Below, in pieces: positions 9,617 through 16,913 of a stretch of DNA of 64,000 bases. The position numbers and the translations under genes were made by a program. The number at the start of each line of letters is the position of its first letter. Positions within the stretch are counted from its first letter, which is position 1. The notes beneath the pieces are model-generated. The model saw only the letters and a program-made list of their open reading frames with translations. It searched no databases and had not been told where the DNA came from. This stretch comes from Caulobacter sp. FWC2. GTDB taxonomy: Bacteria; Pseudomonadota; Alphaproteobacteria; Caulobacterales; Caulobacteraceae. The DNA lies in the NCBI RefSeq assembly GCF_002742625.1, contig NZ_PEBF01000001.1, positions 62,001 to 126,000 on the forward strand, in the 5' to 3' direction.

Positions 9617-10777
9617 TTAGGCCTGGGCCGCGCTGACCGCCCGGTCGAACTCCGCGATAGCGCAAGTGATGTGATAGAACGAGCTGGCGGGCGCCGGCTC
9701 CTCCACGAAGGTCTCGTCGGCCTGGTATTTGTCGCGCCACAGGCCTGGAACCGGCGTGCGGAGATAGGTCATCAGGCCTTCAGCGCCGGCGGCGGCCATG
9801 TCCCACCAGCGGGCCTCGCCGGTGATCTGGGCGGCCAGCACAGAGGCTTTGATGCGCTCGGTCTGGGGCCAGAGGCGAGCGCTGTTGTCGTGGATCGAGT
9901 AGTCGTCCAGCAAAGCGTTGACCGCCACCCCGCGCGCCAGGTCGACGCCATGGGCCTCGCCAGCCTCGATCATCTTCAGGGCGGCGACGATCGCATCGTC
10001 GCGGTCCGCCAGCCTACCCCAGCGCAGCAGTAGCCAGCCCCATTCGAACTGATGGCCCGGCTCGCAGATACGGCCCTCGACGCCGGGCGCGGGGTTCCAG
10101 TCGAGATCGAAGAACTCGCGGATCTGACCGCTCTCCGCGTGGGTAAACTTGGTCAGCGCCAGACCGCCGATCTCGTCGGCCAAGGCGCGCCAGGACGGAT
10201 CGTCGTCGACCTCGTTCCAGGCCAGCATGGCCTCGAACAGATGCATGTGCGGGTTGGACTGCAGCGGCGTGGTCGGCGGATTGCTCAGGTGGAATCCGGC
10301 CAGCGGATGCTTACGCTCGGCGCGGAGCTTCTCGAGCAGGTGGACGGCGATCGCCTTGGTCTCTGCCTTACGATCCGGCAGCGCCTTGGCCACGGCCGCC
10401 AGGGCGAACAGAGCGAAAGCCTGGTCGTAAAGATCAGCGGTGTCGTCCAGGCTCTCGCCGTTCGGACCGATCAGGGCGCGGAACAGGCCGTCGGGCCGGC
10501 GGTAGGCTTTCAGATAGAAGGCCAGGCCATGGGCGACCGCCTCGCGCCAAGGGCCTGTCCAGCCCAGCTCGCCGGCCAGGGCATAGGAAAAGATCTGCCG
10601 GGGCAGCACGCGGCCGCGGCGCGGGCCGTCCACCGGCTGGCCGTCGAGATCGATCTTCTCGAAGAAGCCGCCCTTTACATGGTCGGCGCCGGTCTCCCAC
10701 CACAGCGGATAGGCGGCCTCCAGCGCCCAGGTCTTCAGGCGGTCGCGCAGGCGGGCGGCGTCGGCGAAGGCGGTCAT
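9617..10777 (-). CDS. AGE-family epimerase/isomerase, possible mannose-6-phosphate isomerase
   Basis: A 386-residue alpha/alpha-barrel protein of the N-acylglucosamine 2-epimerase family. It shows the conserved NPHMHLFEAMLAW and EPGHQFEWGWLLLRW motifs carrying the catalytic histidines. The start at 10777 is chosen because TGGAGC precedes it and the upstream residues look non-coding. Family members interconvert N-acyl-sugars or fructose/mannose and their 6-phosphates. Lying next to manC, the likeliest role is fructose-6-P to mannose-6-P feeding GDP-mannose; this is inference. A 2-epimerase role for another sugar cannot be excluded. Confidence 0.85.
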   Translation of the reverse strand: MTAFADAARLRDRLKTWALEAAYPLWWETGADHVKGGFFEKIDLDGQPVDGPRRGRVLPRQIFSYALAGELGWTGPWREAVAHGLAFYLKAYRRPDGLFRALIGPNGESLDDTADLYDQAFALFALAAVAKALPDRKAETKAIAVHLLEKLRAERKHPLAGFHLSNPPTTPLQSNPHMHLFEAMLAWNEVDDDPSWRALADEIGGLALTKFTHAESGQIREFFDLDWNPAPGVEGRICEPGHQFEWGWLLLRWGRLADRDDAIVAALKMIEAGEAHGVDLARGVAVNALLDDYSIHDNSARLWPQTERIKASVLAAQITGEARWWDMAAAGAEGLMTYLRTPVPGLWRDKYQADETFVEEPAPASSFYHITCAIAEFDRAVSAAQA

Positions 10778-10874
10778 CGAGAGCTCCAGAGGATCCCTTC
10801 TTCTAGGGAGCTTGCGCGACGAGGCCAAGACGGAGACGTGGTGTTTCGCCGCCGCTCGGAGTAGTGCTCGCGCC

Positions 10875-11420
10875 ATGACCAGCCCTGCCGCCCTCCCTCC
10901 CCTGAAGGCCGTGTTCCTGGATCGGGACGGCGTGCTGAACGTCGACCACGGCTATGTCCACGACCCTGCCAAGCTTGACTGGATCGACGGCGCCCGCGAG
11001 GCGGTGGCGGCGATGACCCAGGCGGGGCTCAAGGTGCTGGTGGTGACCAACCAGTCGGGCATCGGTCGCGGCTATTTCGACCAGACGCAGATGGACCGGT
11101 TCCATGCCGCCATGCAGGACCAACTGGCCGAGCGAGGCGGTCGGATCGACGCCTTCTATCACTCGCCGTTCCACGAGACGGCCGTCGTCGAAGAATATCG
11201 GGTGGCCGACCACCCGGACCGCAAGCCCAATCCCGGCATGATCCTGCGCGGCCTGGCCGACTGGGCTCTCGCGCCGGACGAGGCGGTGATCATCGGCGAC
11301 CGTCATATCGACGTTGAGGCCGGAGCCCGTGCGGGCCTGCCGGGCTATCTGTTCAAGGGCGGCAATCTGAGAACCTTCGTCGGCCAGGTGTTGGGCGACC
11401 GGGTTCCCGCCCTGAAATGA
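10875..11420 (+). CDS. HAD-IIIA phosphatase, GmhB/HisB-N-like
   Basis: A 181-residue HAD phosphatase with the nucleophile motif DRDGVL (about 16-21), the TNQSG motif (about 58-62), RKPNPGM and IGDRHIDVEAG. It resembles D-glycero-manno-heptose-1,7-bisphosphate 7-phosphatase (GmhB). However, the zinc loop that in GmhB holds three Cys and one His is changed: no Cys is present between residues 90 and 120, where HSPFH and DHPDRKP stand instead. The substrate may therefore differ. The rfbD-like start codon overlaps its stop by 4 bases, so the two are co-translated. The family is certain, the substrate open. Confidence 0.82.
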   Translation: MTSPAALPPLKAVFLDRDGVLNVDHGYVHDPAKLDWIDGAREAVAAMTQAGLKVLVVTNQSGIGRGYFDQTQMDRFHAAMQDQLAERGGRIDAFYHSPFHETAVVEEYRVADHPDRKPNPGMILRGLADWALAPDEAVIIGDRHIDVEAGARAGLPGYLFKGGNLRTFVGQVLGDRVPALK

Positions 11421-12292
11421 AGATCCTGCAGTTCGGCCGAACGGGTCAGGTGGCCACGGCGGTTCAGGTCGCCGCCCACGGGCGAGCAGACATCGTCGCC
11501 CTCTCCCGCGCCGACTGCGATCTCGAAAATCCCGAGGCCGTCCGCGCCGCGATCCTGGCCGCCGACTGCGACCTCGTGCTCAACGCCGCCGCCTTCACCC
11601 AGGTCGACCCCGCCGAGGCCCGGCCCGACGAGGCCTTCGCGGTCAACGCCACGGCGCCCGGCGTCATGGCCGCCGCCTGCGCCGAGCGGGGCCTGCCGTT
11701 CGTGCATCTGTCGACCGACGCGGTGTTCGACGGCCTGACCGATCGCCCCTATGTCGAGACCGATGAGGCCAGGCCGATCAATGTCTACGGCCGTTCAAAG
11801 CTGGCCGGCGAGCGGGCGGTGCTGGCCTATCCCCGGACGACGGTGCTGCGGATCTCGTGGGTCTTTTCCAGGTATGGCCGAAACTATGTGAGCTTCATGC
11901 TGCGCTTGGCGCGTGAGCGCGAGGTGCTGAAGATCGTCGCCGACCAGTTCGGCTCGCCGACCGACGGTGAGGCCCTGGCCGATTTCCTGGTCGCGACCGC
12001 GCCGCGCTGGGCGAAGGCGCCCGCCGAGGACCCGGCGTTCGGTCTGTTCCACTTCGCCAATCCCGGCGAGGCCAGCCGTTTCGACTTCGCCCAGGCCGCG
12101 ATCGACCGCGATCCTCACGCCAGGGCGCGCCTGGAGCGCACGAGCCAAGCCGCGTTCGCCGAGCCGGCCCCGCGTCCGCCGCGCTCGCCGCTGGACACGG
12201 GCAAGCTCCAGGCGGTGTTCGGCTTCACGCCCGAGCCTTGGCGGAGCGCTGTCGAGCGGACCGCCGATCGGCTGGTCGCGACCGGTTTCTAG
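11417..12292 (+). CDS. rfbD: RmlD-like NAD(P)-dependent sugar-nucleotide reductase
   Basis: A 291-residue extended short-chain dehydrogenase. It has an N-terminal Rossmann motif (GRTGQV), STDAVFDG, the YGRSK active-site pair and RISWVFSRYGRNYVSFML, all typical of dTDP-4-dehydrorhamnose reductase (RmlD). It overlaps the phosphatase gene by an ATGA and shares its transcript. No rmlA, rmlB or rmlC is in the window. It either completes dTDP-rhamnose with genes elsewhere or reduces another nucleotide sugar. The gene symbol reflects family only. Confidence 0.82.
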   Translation: MKILQFGRTGQVATAVQVAAHGRADIVALSRADCDLENPEAVRAAILAADCDLVLNAAAFTQVDPAEARPDEAFAVNATAPGVMAAACAERGLPFVHLSTDAVFDGLTDRPYVETDEARPINVYGRSKLAGERAVLAYPRTTVLRISWVFSRYGRNYVSFMLRLAREREVLKIVADQFGSPTDGEALADFLVATAPRWAKAPAEDPAFGLFHFANPGEASRFDFAQAAIDRDPHARARLERTSQAAFAEPAPRPPRSPLDTGKLQAVFGFTPEPWRSAVERTADRLVATGF

Positions 12293-12369
12293 GCGTGGAT
12301 GCTGGCGCCGGCGGCCCCATCGCGATAAACCCACGCCCAACTTCTCCATAAAATACAGCGCGAGCGACC

Positions 12370-13023
12370 ATGCAGATCTTCCTCGACAGCACCGACACCA
12401 AGGTGATCGCCGACCTGGCCTCGACCGGCCTGATCGACGGCGTGACCACCAACCCGACCTTGATAGCCAAGTCGGGCCGCCCGATGCTGGAAGTGATCGC
12501 CGAGATCTGTGACATCGTCCCGGGTCCGATCAGCGCCGAAGTGGCCGCGACCACGGCCGACGCCATGATCGCCGAAGGCCAGAAGCTGGCCAAGATCGCC
12601 CCGAACGTGGTGGTCAAGATCCCGCTGACCCGCGACGGCCTGATCGCCTGCGCCGCCTTCGCCGACGAAGAGATCAAGACCAACGTCACCCTTTGCTTCT
12701 CGGCGACCCAGGCCCTGCTGGCCGCCAAGGCCGGCGCGACCTACATCTCGCCGTTCATCGGTCGTCTGGACGACTACGGCTTCGACGGCATGGACCTGAT
12801 CCGCGACATCCGCGCGATCTATGACAACTACGGCTACGAGACCGAGATCCTGGCCGCCTCGGTTCGCAACGCCGCCCACGTCAAGGAAGCCGCCATCATC
12901 GGCGCCGACGTCGTGACCATCCCGCCGGCGGTGTTCGCCGAGCTATACAAGCACCCGCTGACGGACAAGGGCCTGGAACAGTTCCTGAAGGACTGGGCCT
13001 CGACCGGCCAATCGATCCTCTAG
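12370..13023 (+). CDS. tal: Transaldolase (short TalC/fructose-6-phosphate-aldolase type)
   Basis: A 217-residue single-domain class I aldolase. It has MQIFLDSTD at the start, GVTTNPTLI, the Schiff-base lysine in VVVKIPLT (about K83) and the ASVRN segment. It moves a dihydroxyacetone unit between sugar phosphates and complements the transketolase at 4025-5986. The length matches the short bacterial transaldolase subfamily rather than the 310-residue TalB form. The Shine-Dalgarno is weak. It lies 77 bases after the rfbD-like gene and is followed by a GC-rich hairpin. Confidence 0.93.
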   Translation: MQIFLDSTDTKVIADLASTGLIDGVTTNPTLIAKSGRPMLEVIAEICDIVPGPISAEVAATTADAMIAEGQKLAKIAPNVVVKIPLTRDGLIACAAFADEEIKTNVTLCFSATQALLAAKAGATYISPFIGRLDDYGFDGMDLIRDIRAIYDNYGYETEILAASVRNAAHVKEAAIIGADVVTIPPAVFAELYKHPLTDKGLEQFLKDWASTGQSIL

Positions 13024-13044
13024 GGACTATCCTGTGAGCGCTTT

Positions 13045-13070
13045 CCCGGGCGGGGTTTCACTCGCCCGGG
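13045..13070 (+). terminator. GC-rich hairpin after tal
   Basis: CCCGGGCG pairs perfectly with CGCCCGGG around a 10-base loop, 21 bases after the tal stop. No T tract follows, so it could be a factor-dependent terminator or an mRNA-stabilising stem rather than a classic intrinsic terminator. Confidence 0.5.
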
Positions 13071-13095
13071 AGGCGATCAAGTGATCACAGTTTAT

Positions 13096-13128
13096 TTCGC
13101 AGGAGCGAAGTTGGTTCGCAAATGCGAA
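13096..13128. repeat. Two tandem TTCGC...GCGAA inverted repeats
   Basis: TTCGC-AGGA-GCGAA (13096-13109) and TTCGCA-AA-TGCGAA (13115-13128) lie with starts 19 bases apart, in the 147-base gap between tal and the small gene at 13171. Paired near-identical palindromes about two helical turns apart suggest a dimeric regulator site. The binding protein is unknown. Confidence 0.45.
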
Positions 13129-13170
13129 CTCGTGCGTTAAGTCTTGGTCCGTCCACAGAGGGCCACGCAC

Positions 13171-13404
13171 ATGGTTCCGACCGTCGCTGAGACCGAAGTC
13201 CGCCTGGCCGGTCCCGAAGAGGCCGACCGCTTCTCGCGATTCCTCCACGGGTTCCTGTCGGCCAACGACTTTCCCTTCGTCATCGTTCACGACGCGCCCG
13301 AGTTCCTGGGTCAGCGGCGGCGGGTGGTGTTCGAGGACGCCCATCTCTCCCGAAAATTCGCCAGCGAGTGGCTGAACCAGCGCGGCGCCGTCGGGACCGC
13401 CTGA
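13171..13404 (+). CDS. Small conserved-looking protein of unknown function
   Basis: A 77-residue soluble protein; I do not recognise the family. ATG 13171 has AGAGGG 8 bases upstream, and codon use is typical of the genome. It is mixed-charge with no Cys, signal peptide or membrane span, and has an aromatic centre (FSRFLHGFLSANDFPFVIV). It stands alone between tal and two convergent genes, with a pair of palindromes in front that may control it. The coding call rests on the start signal and composition. Confidence 0.6.
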   Translation: MVPTVAETEVRLAGPEEADRFSRFLHGFLSANDFPFVIVHDAPEFLGQRRRVVFEDAHLSRKFASEWLNQRGAVGTA

Positions 13405-13406
13405 AC

Positions 13407-13643
13407 CTAGGCCTGAAGGCGCGCTCGCACGTCCGGGTGGTCCTTCCACGCCGGCATCTTCGACATGTAGGCGATGGTCTCGGTTTCGGCCTGGGCGCGC
13501 GGGCTGCCGCGCCGCTCCTGCCATTGCACCATGCGCTCGAAGCGGGTCGGGAAGTCCTGCAGGGCGCCGCTCTCGTCGACGCAGTACTGGCAATAGGGAC
13601 CGGACTCGATCGGCATGCCGCAGCTTTCGCAAGCGTGGCTCAT
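13407..13643 (-). CDS. Small zinc-ribbon protein
   Basis: A 78-residue protein. Its N-terminus has two Cys pairs (CESCGMP about 5-11, CQYC about 18-21), the pattern of the putative zinc-ribbon family PF12674. The rest is charged, with a conserved-looking end (MPAWKDHPDVRARL). Its ATG overlaps the end of the marR-like gene by 4 bases, so the pair is co-translated and this protein may work with, or be a target of, that regulator. No enzyme activity can be inferred. Confidence 0.72.
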   Translation of the reverse strand: MSHACESCGMPIESGPYCQYCVDESGALQDFPTRFERMVQWQERRGSPRAQAETETIAYMSKMPAWKDHPDVRARLQA

Positions 13644-14074
13644 GGGCGGGCTCCTCTCAGTTGGGCGGCGAACGCCCGGAAATGATCGATCAGCGCCTGG
13701 CGCTGCTGGGGTGACAGATGGGCGCCGGCGGCGGCCAGCACGTCGAGATCGAGGACGTTGCGACTCTCGATCAGGGCGGCCTGGCCGGCGTCGGTCAGCC
13801 AGATCAGGCTGCGGCGGGCGTCGGCCGGATCGCGGTCGCGGGTCAGCAGGCCCTTCTCGACCAGATGGTCGACCATCTCGGTCAGGGTGCTGGGCGCGCG
13901 GTCGACATGGCGGGCCAGCTCGCCGGCGGTCAGCGGCCCGGCGGCGGCCAGGTGATCCAGCAGCGCCACGGTCTCGGGCGACAGCCGTTCGCGCTTGTCG
14001 CGCACGCGGCGGACGGCGGCCCGGTAGGTCGCGCGGAACAGATCCTCGAACTCGGCGGCGAAGGCGTTGGTCAT
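13640..14074 (-). CDS. MarR-family transcriptional regulator
   Basis: A 144-residue winged-helix repressor-type protein. The DNA-binding region reads LTAGELARHVDRAPSTLTEMVDHLVEKGLLTRDRDPADARRSLIWLT (about 48-95), with the usual DxRR wing. Flanking helices form the dimer interface. It is upstream of, and 4 bases overlapping with, a zinc-ribbon gene. A TACGA-N4-TCGTA palindrome 20 bases upstream of its start is a plausible autoregulatory site. The ligand is unknown. Confidence 0.87.
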   Translation of the reverse strand: MTNAFAAEFEDLFRATYRAAVRRVRDKRERLSPETVALLDHLAAAGPLTAGELARHVDRAPSTLTEMVDHLVEKGLLTRDRDPADARRSLIWLTDAGQAALIESRNVLDLDVLAAAGAHLSPQQRQALIDHFRAFAAQLRGARP

Positions 14075-14093
14075 GGAACGAGGCTAAAAGGGG

Positions 14094-14107
14094 TACGATC
14101 CTTCGTA
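14094..14107. promoter_or_regulatory. Operator-like inverted repeat in the marR/CBS intergenic region
   Basis: TACGA-TCCT-TCGTA lies between the divergent MarR gene and cystathionine beta-synthase gene. The location suits repression of marR by its own product. Binding is inferred, not shown. Confidence 0.4.
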
Positions 14108-14213
14108 AATCCCGAACGAACCCCCTATATCCGACGGCCCTGGCCCTCTTCCCTTCGTTCGAAAAACAGGCCTAGCTGGGGGAAATCGTTTCACCAGGCT
14201 GCGGAGCTGCGCC

Positions 14214-15623
14214 ATGAACGACCTCAAATCGGGCCATCCCCAAATGGGACTGCCCCCTATTGCCGGTTCCGCCCTGGACCTGATCGGCCGCACGCCCATG
14301 GTCGAGGTCAAGCATCTCGACACCGGCCCCTGCCGGCTGTTCCTGAAGCTCGAGAACCAGAATCCCGGCGGTTCGATCAAGGACCGCGTCGCCCGCTCGA
14401 TGATCGAGGCGGCGGAAGCCGACGGCCGGCTGAAGCCCGGCGGCACCATCATCGAGGCCACGGCCGGCAATACCGGTCTCGGCCTGGCGCAGGTCGCCAC
14501 GATGAAGGGCTACAAGCTGATCCTGATCGTCCCCGACAAGATGGCGCGGGAGAAGATCCTGCACCTGCGGGCCATGGGCGTGGACGTGCGCCTGACGCGC
14601 AGCGACGTCGGCAAAGGCCACCCCGAATACTACCAGGACATCGCCCAGACCCTGGCCCAGTCGATCCCTGGGTCGCTTTACGCCAACCAGTTCGAGAACC
14701 CGGCCAACCCGCTGGCGCACGAGACCACCACCGCGCCCGAGATGCTGACCCAGATGGAGGGCGATATCGACGCCATCGTTGTCGGGGTGGGCTCGGGCGG
14801 CACGCTCACCGGCATCGGCCGCTACATGAAGGCCCACTCGCCGAAGACCAGGATGGTGCTGGCCGACCCCGTGGGCTCGATCCTGCGCGACTATGTCGAG
14901 ACCGGGACCTTCGGCGAGGCCGGCAGCTGGATCGTCGAGGGCATTGGCGAGGACTTCATCCCCGACAACGCCCAGATGGATCTGGTCTCCCAGGCCTATT
15001 CGATCAGCGACCGCGAGAGCGTCGACACCGCCCGCCTGCTGCTCAAGAAGGAAGGCCTCCTGGCCGGCTCCTCCTCGGGCTGCCTGCTGGCCGCCGCGCT
15101 GCGCTATTGCCGCGAGCAGACCGAACCCAAGCGCGTCGTGACCTTCGTCTGCGACACGGGCGGCAAGTACCTGACCAAGATGTTCAACGACTTCTGGCTG
15201 GCGGCGCATGGCTTCGACGGTCGCGAGCTGCACGGTGACCTGCGCGACCTGATCGCCAAGCGCTACGCCGAGGGCGGGGTGATCGCCATCGGACCCGACG
15301 ACACGCTGCTGACCGCCTACAATCGCATGCGCTCGTCCGACATCAGCCAACTTCCGGTGGTCGATCACGGCAAGCTGGTCGGCATCCTCGACGAAAGCGA
15401 CGTCCTGGCCGCGGTCGAGGCGGGCGACGAGGCCCCTCGCTTCAAGACCCTGGTCGGCGTGGCCATGACCCGCGCGGTCAACACCCTGCAGGCCCATCAA
15501 AGCGTCGATGACCTGCCCGAGGTGTTCGATCGCGACGAGGTGGCCCTTGTGGTCGACGGGGAGGAGTTCCTAGGTGTCATCACCCGCGTCGACCTGATCA
15601 ATCACCTGCGCCTGAGCGCCTGA
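14214..15623 (+). CDS. Cystathionine beta-synthase (PLP enzyme with C-terminal CBS domains)
   Basis: A 469-residue protein. Residues about 20-330 form the fold-type II PLP domain, with the Schiff-base Lys at about K56 (GGSIKDR), the phosphate-binding TAGNTG and GVGSGGTLTG loops, and SSSGC. Residues about 345-465 hold two CBS repeats (ISQLPVVDHGKLVGILDESDVL and the final VVDGEEFLGVITRVDLINHL). It condenses serine or O-acetylserine with homocysteine. The cystathionine gamma-lyase gene follows, giving a complete reverse-transsulfuration route to cysteine. The CBS pair may bind a nucleotide or S-adenosylmethionine. Confidence 0.92.
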   Translation: MNDLKSGHPQMGLPPIAGSALDLIGRTPMVEVKHLDTGPCRLFLKLENQNPGGSIKDRVARSMIEAAEADGRLKPGGTIIEATAGNTGLGLAQVATMKGYKLILIVPDKMAREKILHLRAMGVDVRLTRSDVGKGHPEYYQDIAQTLAQSIPGSLYANQFENPANPLAHETTTAPEMLTQMEGDIDAIVVGVGSGGTLTGIGRYMKAHSPKTRMVLADPVGSILRDYVETGTFGEAGSWIVEGIGEDFIPDNAQMDLVSQAYSISDRESVDTARLLLKKEGLLAGSSSGCLLAAALRYCREQTEPKRVVTFVCDTGGKYLTKMFNDFWLAAHGFDGRELHGDLRDLIAKRYAEGGVIAIGPDDTLLTAYNRMRSSDISQLPVVDHGKLVGILDESDVLAAVEAGDEAPRFKTLVGVAMTRAVNTLQAHQSVDDLPEVFDRDEVALVVDGEEFLGVITRVDLINHLRLSA

Positions 15624-15640
15624 CGCTCCGGCGCACCAAC

Positions 15641-15718
15641 CTCGTCCTTCGACAAGCTCAGGATGAGGTTGTTGAATGACATGCAGTAGACCTCACCCTG
15701 AGCCTGTCGAAGGGCGAG
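15641..15718. repeat. Dispersed-type 29-bp palindromic element
   Basis: The left arm 15641-15669 and the right arm 15690-15718 are inverted copies matching at 26 of 29 positions, around a 20-base loop. The core CCTTCGACA-GCTCAGG is the kind of intergenic palindrome scattered in Caulobacter, Sphingomonas and relatives. It fills the gap between the two transsulfuration genes. Only one copy is seen in this window. Confidence 0.82.
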
Positions 15719-15737
15719 GGCGGCCCAAGGACTTTCC

Positions 15738-16913
15738 ATGACCGACACCCCCGGCAAGAACCGCCTGGACTTCGCCACGCGGACCATCCACGGCGGCCAA
15801 TTCCCCGACCCGACGACCGGCGCGGTGATGGTGCCAATCTACGCCACCTCAACCTACGTCCAGTCGAGTCCCGGTGAGCACAAGGGCTTCGAGTACAGCC
15901 GCAGCCACAACCCGACCCGCTTCGCCTTCGAGCGCAGCGTCGCCGACCTTGAGAGCGGCGCGGCGGGCTTCGCCTTCGCCTCGGGCCTGGCGGCGGCCTC
16001 GACGATCCTGGAGACGCTCGACAGCGGCGCGCACGTGATCGCCAGCGACGACCTCTACGGCGGTTCGTTCCGGCTGTTCGACAAGGTGCGCAAGCGCTCG
16101 GCCGGCCTGACCTTCAGCTTCGTCGACATGGCGGACCTGGCGGCCGTCGAGGCGGCTATCACCCCGGCGACGCGGATGATCTGGGTGGAAACCCCAACCA
16201 ACCCGATGCTGCGCCTGGCCGACCTCGCGGCCATCGCGGCCCTGGCCAAGACACACAACCTCGTCACCGTCGCCGACAACACCTTCGCCAGCCCCTTCAT
16301 TCAGCGGCCGCTGGAGCTGGGCTTCGACATCGTCATGCACTCGGCCACCAAGTACCTGAACGGGCACTCAGACGTGGTCGCGGGCGTGGCGGTGGTCGGC
16401 GACAATGCCGAGCTCGCCGACAAGATGAAGTTCCTGCAGAACGCCGTCGGGTCGGTCCTGGGACCGTTCGACAGCTTCCTGGCGCTGCGTGGGGTCAAAA
16501 CCCTGGCCCTGCGCATGCAGCGCGCCTGCGACAGCGCGCTCGAGATCGCCCGGTGGCTGGAGCAGCACCCGGCCATTGAGCGGGTCATCTATCCGGGTCT
16601 GGAAAGCCACCCGCAGCACGACCTGGCGAAGCGCCAGATGATCGGCGGCTTCGGCGGCATCATCTCGGCCGAGCTCAAGGGCGGTCTGGCGCCCGCGCGT
16701 CGGATGCTGGAGCGCACGCAACTGTTCACCCTCGCCGAGAGCCTGGGTGGGGTCGAGAGCCTGATCGAGCATCCGGCGATCATGACCCACGCCTCGATCC
16801 CGGCCGATCAGCGCGCGACCCTGGGCATTTCGGACGGGCTGATCAGGCTTTCGGTGGGGATTGAGTCTTGCCGGGACCTGATTTCCGACCTCGACGCGGC
16901 TTTATCAGGCTGA
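15738..16913 (+). CDS. Cystathionine gamma-lyase / Cys-Met metabolism PLP enzyme
   Basis: A 391-residue fold-type I PLP enzyme with YSRSHNPTR, the Tyr/Gly-rich DDLYGG motif, ETPTNP, DNTFASP and the Schiff-base Lys at about K205 (HSATKYLNGHSD). It cleaves cystathionine to cysteine, 2-oxobutyrate and ammonia. Cystathionine gamma-synthase or methionine gamma-lyase are close relatives, but the upstream cystathionine beta-synthase gene favours the lyase. Its last 71 bases overlap the convergent mscS-like gene on the other strand. A palindromic element separates it from its partner gene. Confidence 0.9.
   Translation: MTDTPGKNRLDFATRTIHGGQFPDPTTGAVMVPIYATSTYVQSSPGEHKGFEYSRSHNPTRFAFERSVADLESGAAGFAFASGLAAASTILETLDSGAHVIASDDLYGGSFRLFDKVRKRSAGLTFSFVDMADLAAVEAAITPATRMIWVETPTNPMLRLADLAAIAALAKTHNLVTVADNTFASPFIQRPLELGFDIVMHSATKYLNGHSDVVAGVAVVGDNAELADKMKFLQNAVGSVLGPFDSFLALRGVKTLALRMQRACDSALEIARWLEQHPAIERVIYPGLESHPQHDLAKRQMIGGFGGIISAELKGGLAPARRMLERTQLFTLAESLGGVESLIEHPAIMTHASIPADQRATLGISDGLIRLSVGIESCRDLISDLDAALSG

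Noticed and set aside
13115..13128. Possible LexA/SOS box near GTTCGCA...TGCGAAC
   Set aside because: The alphaproteobacterial LexA site is the direct repeat GTTC-N7-GTTC; here the halves are inverted, so it does not fit.
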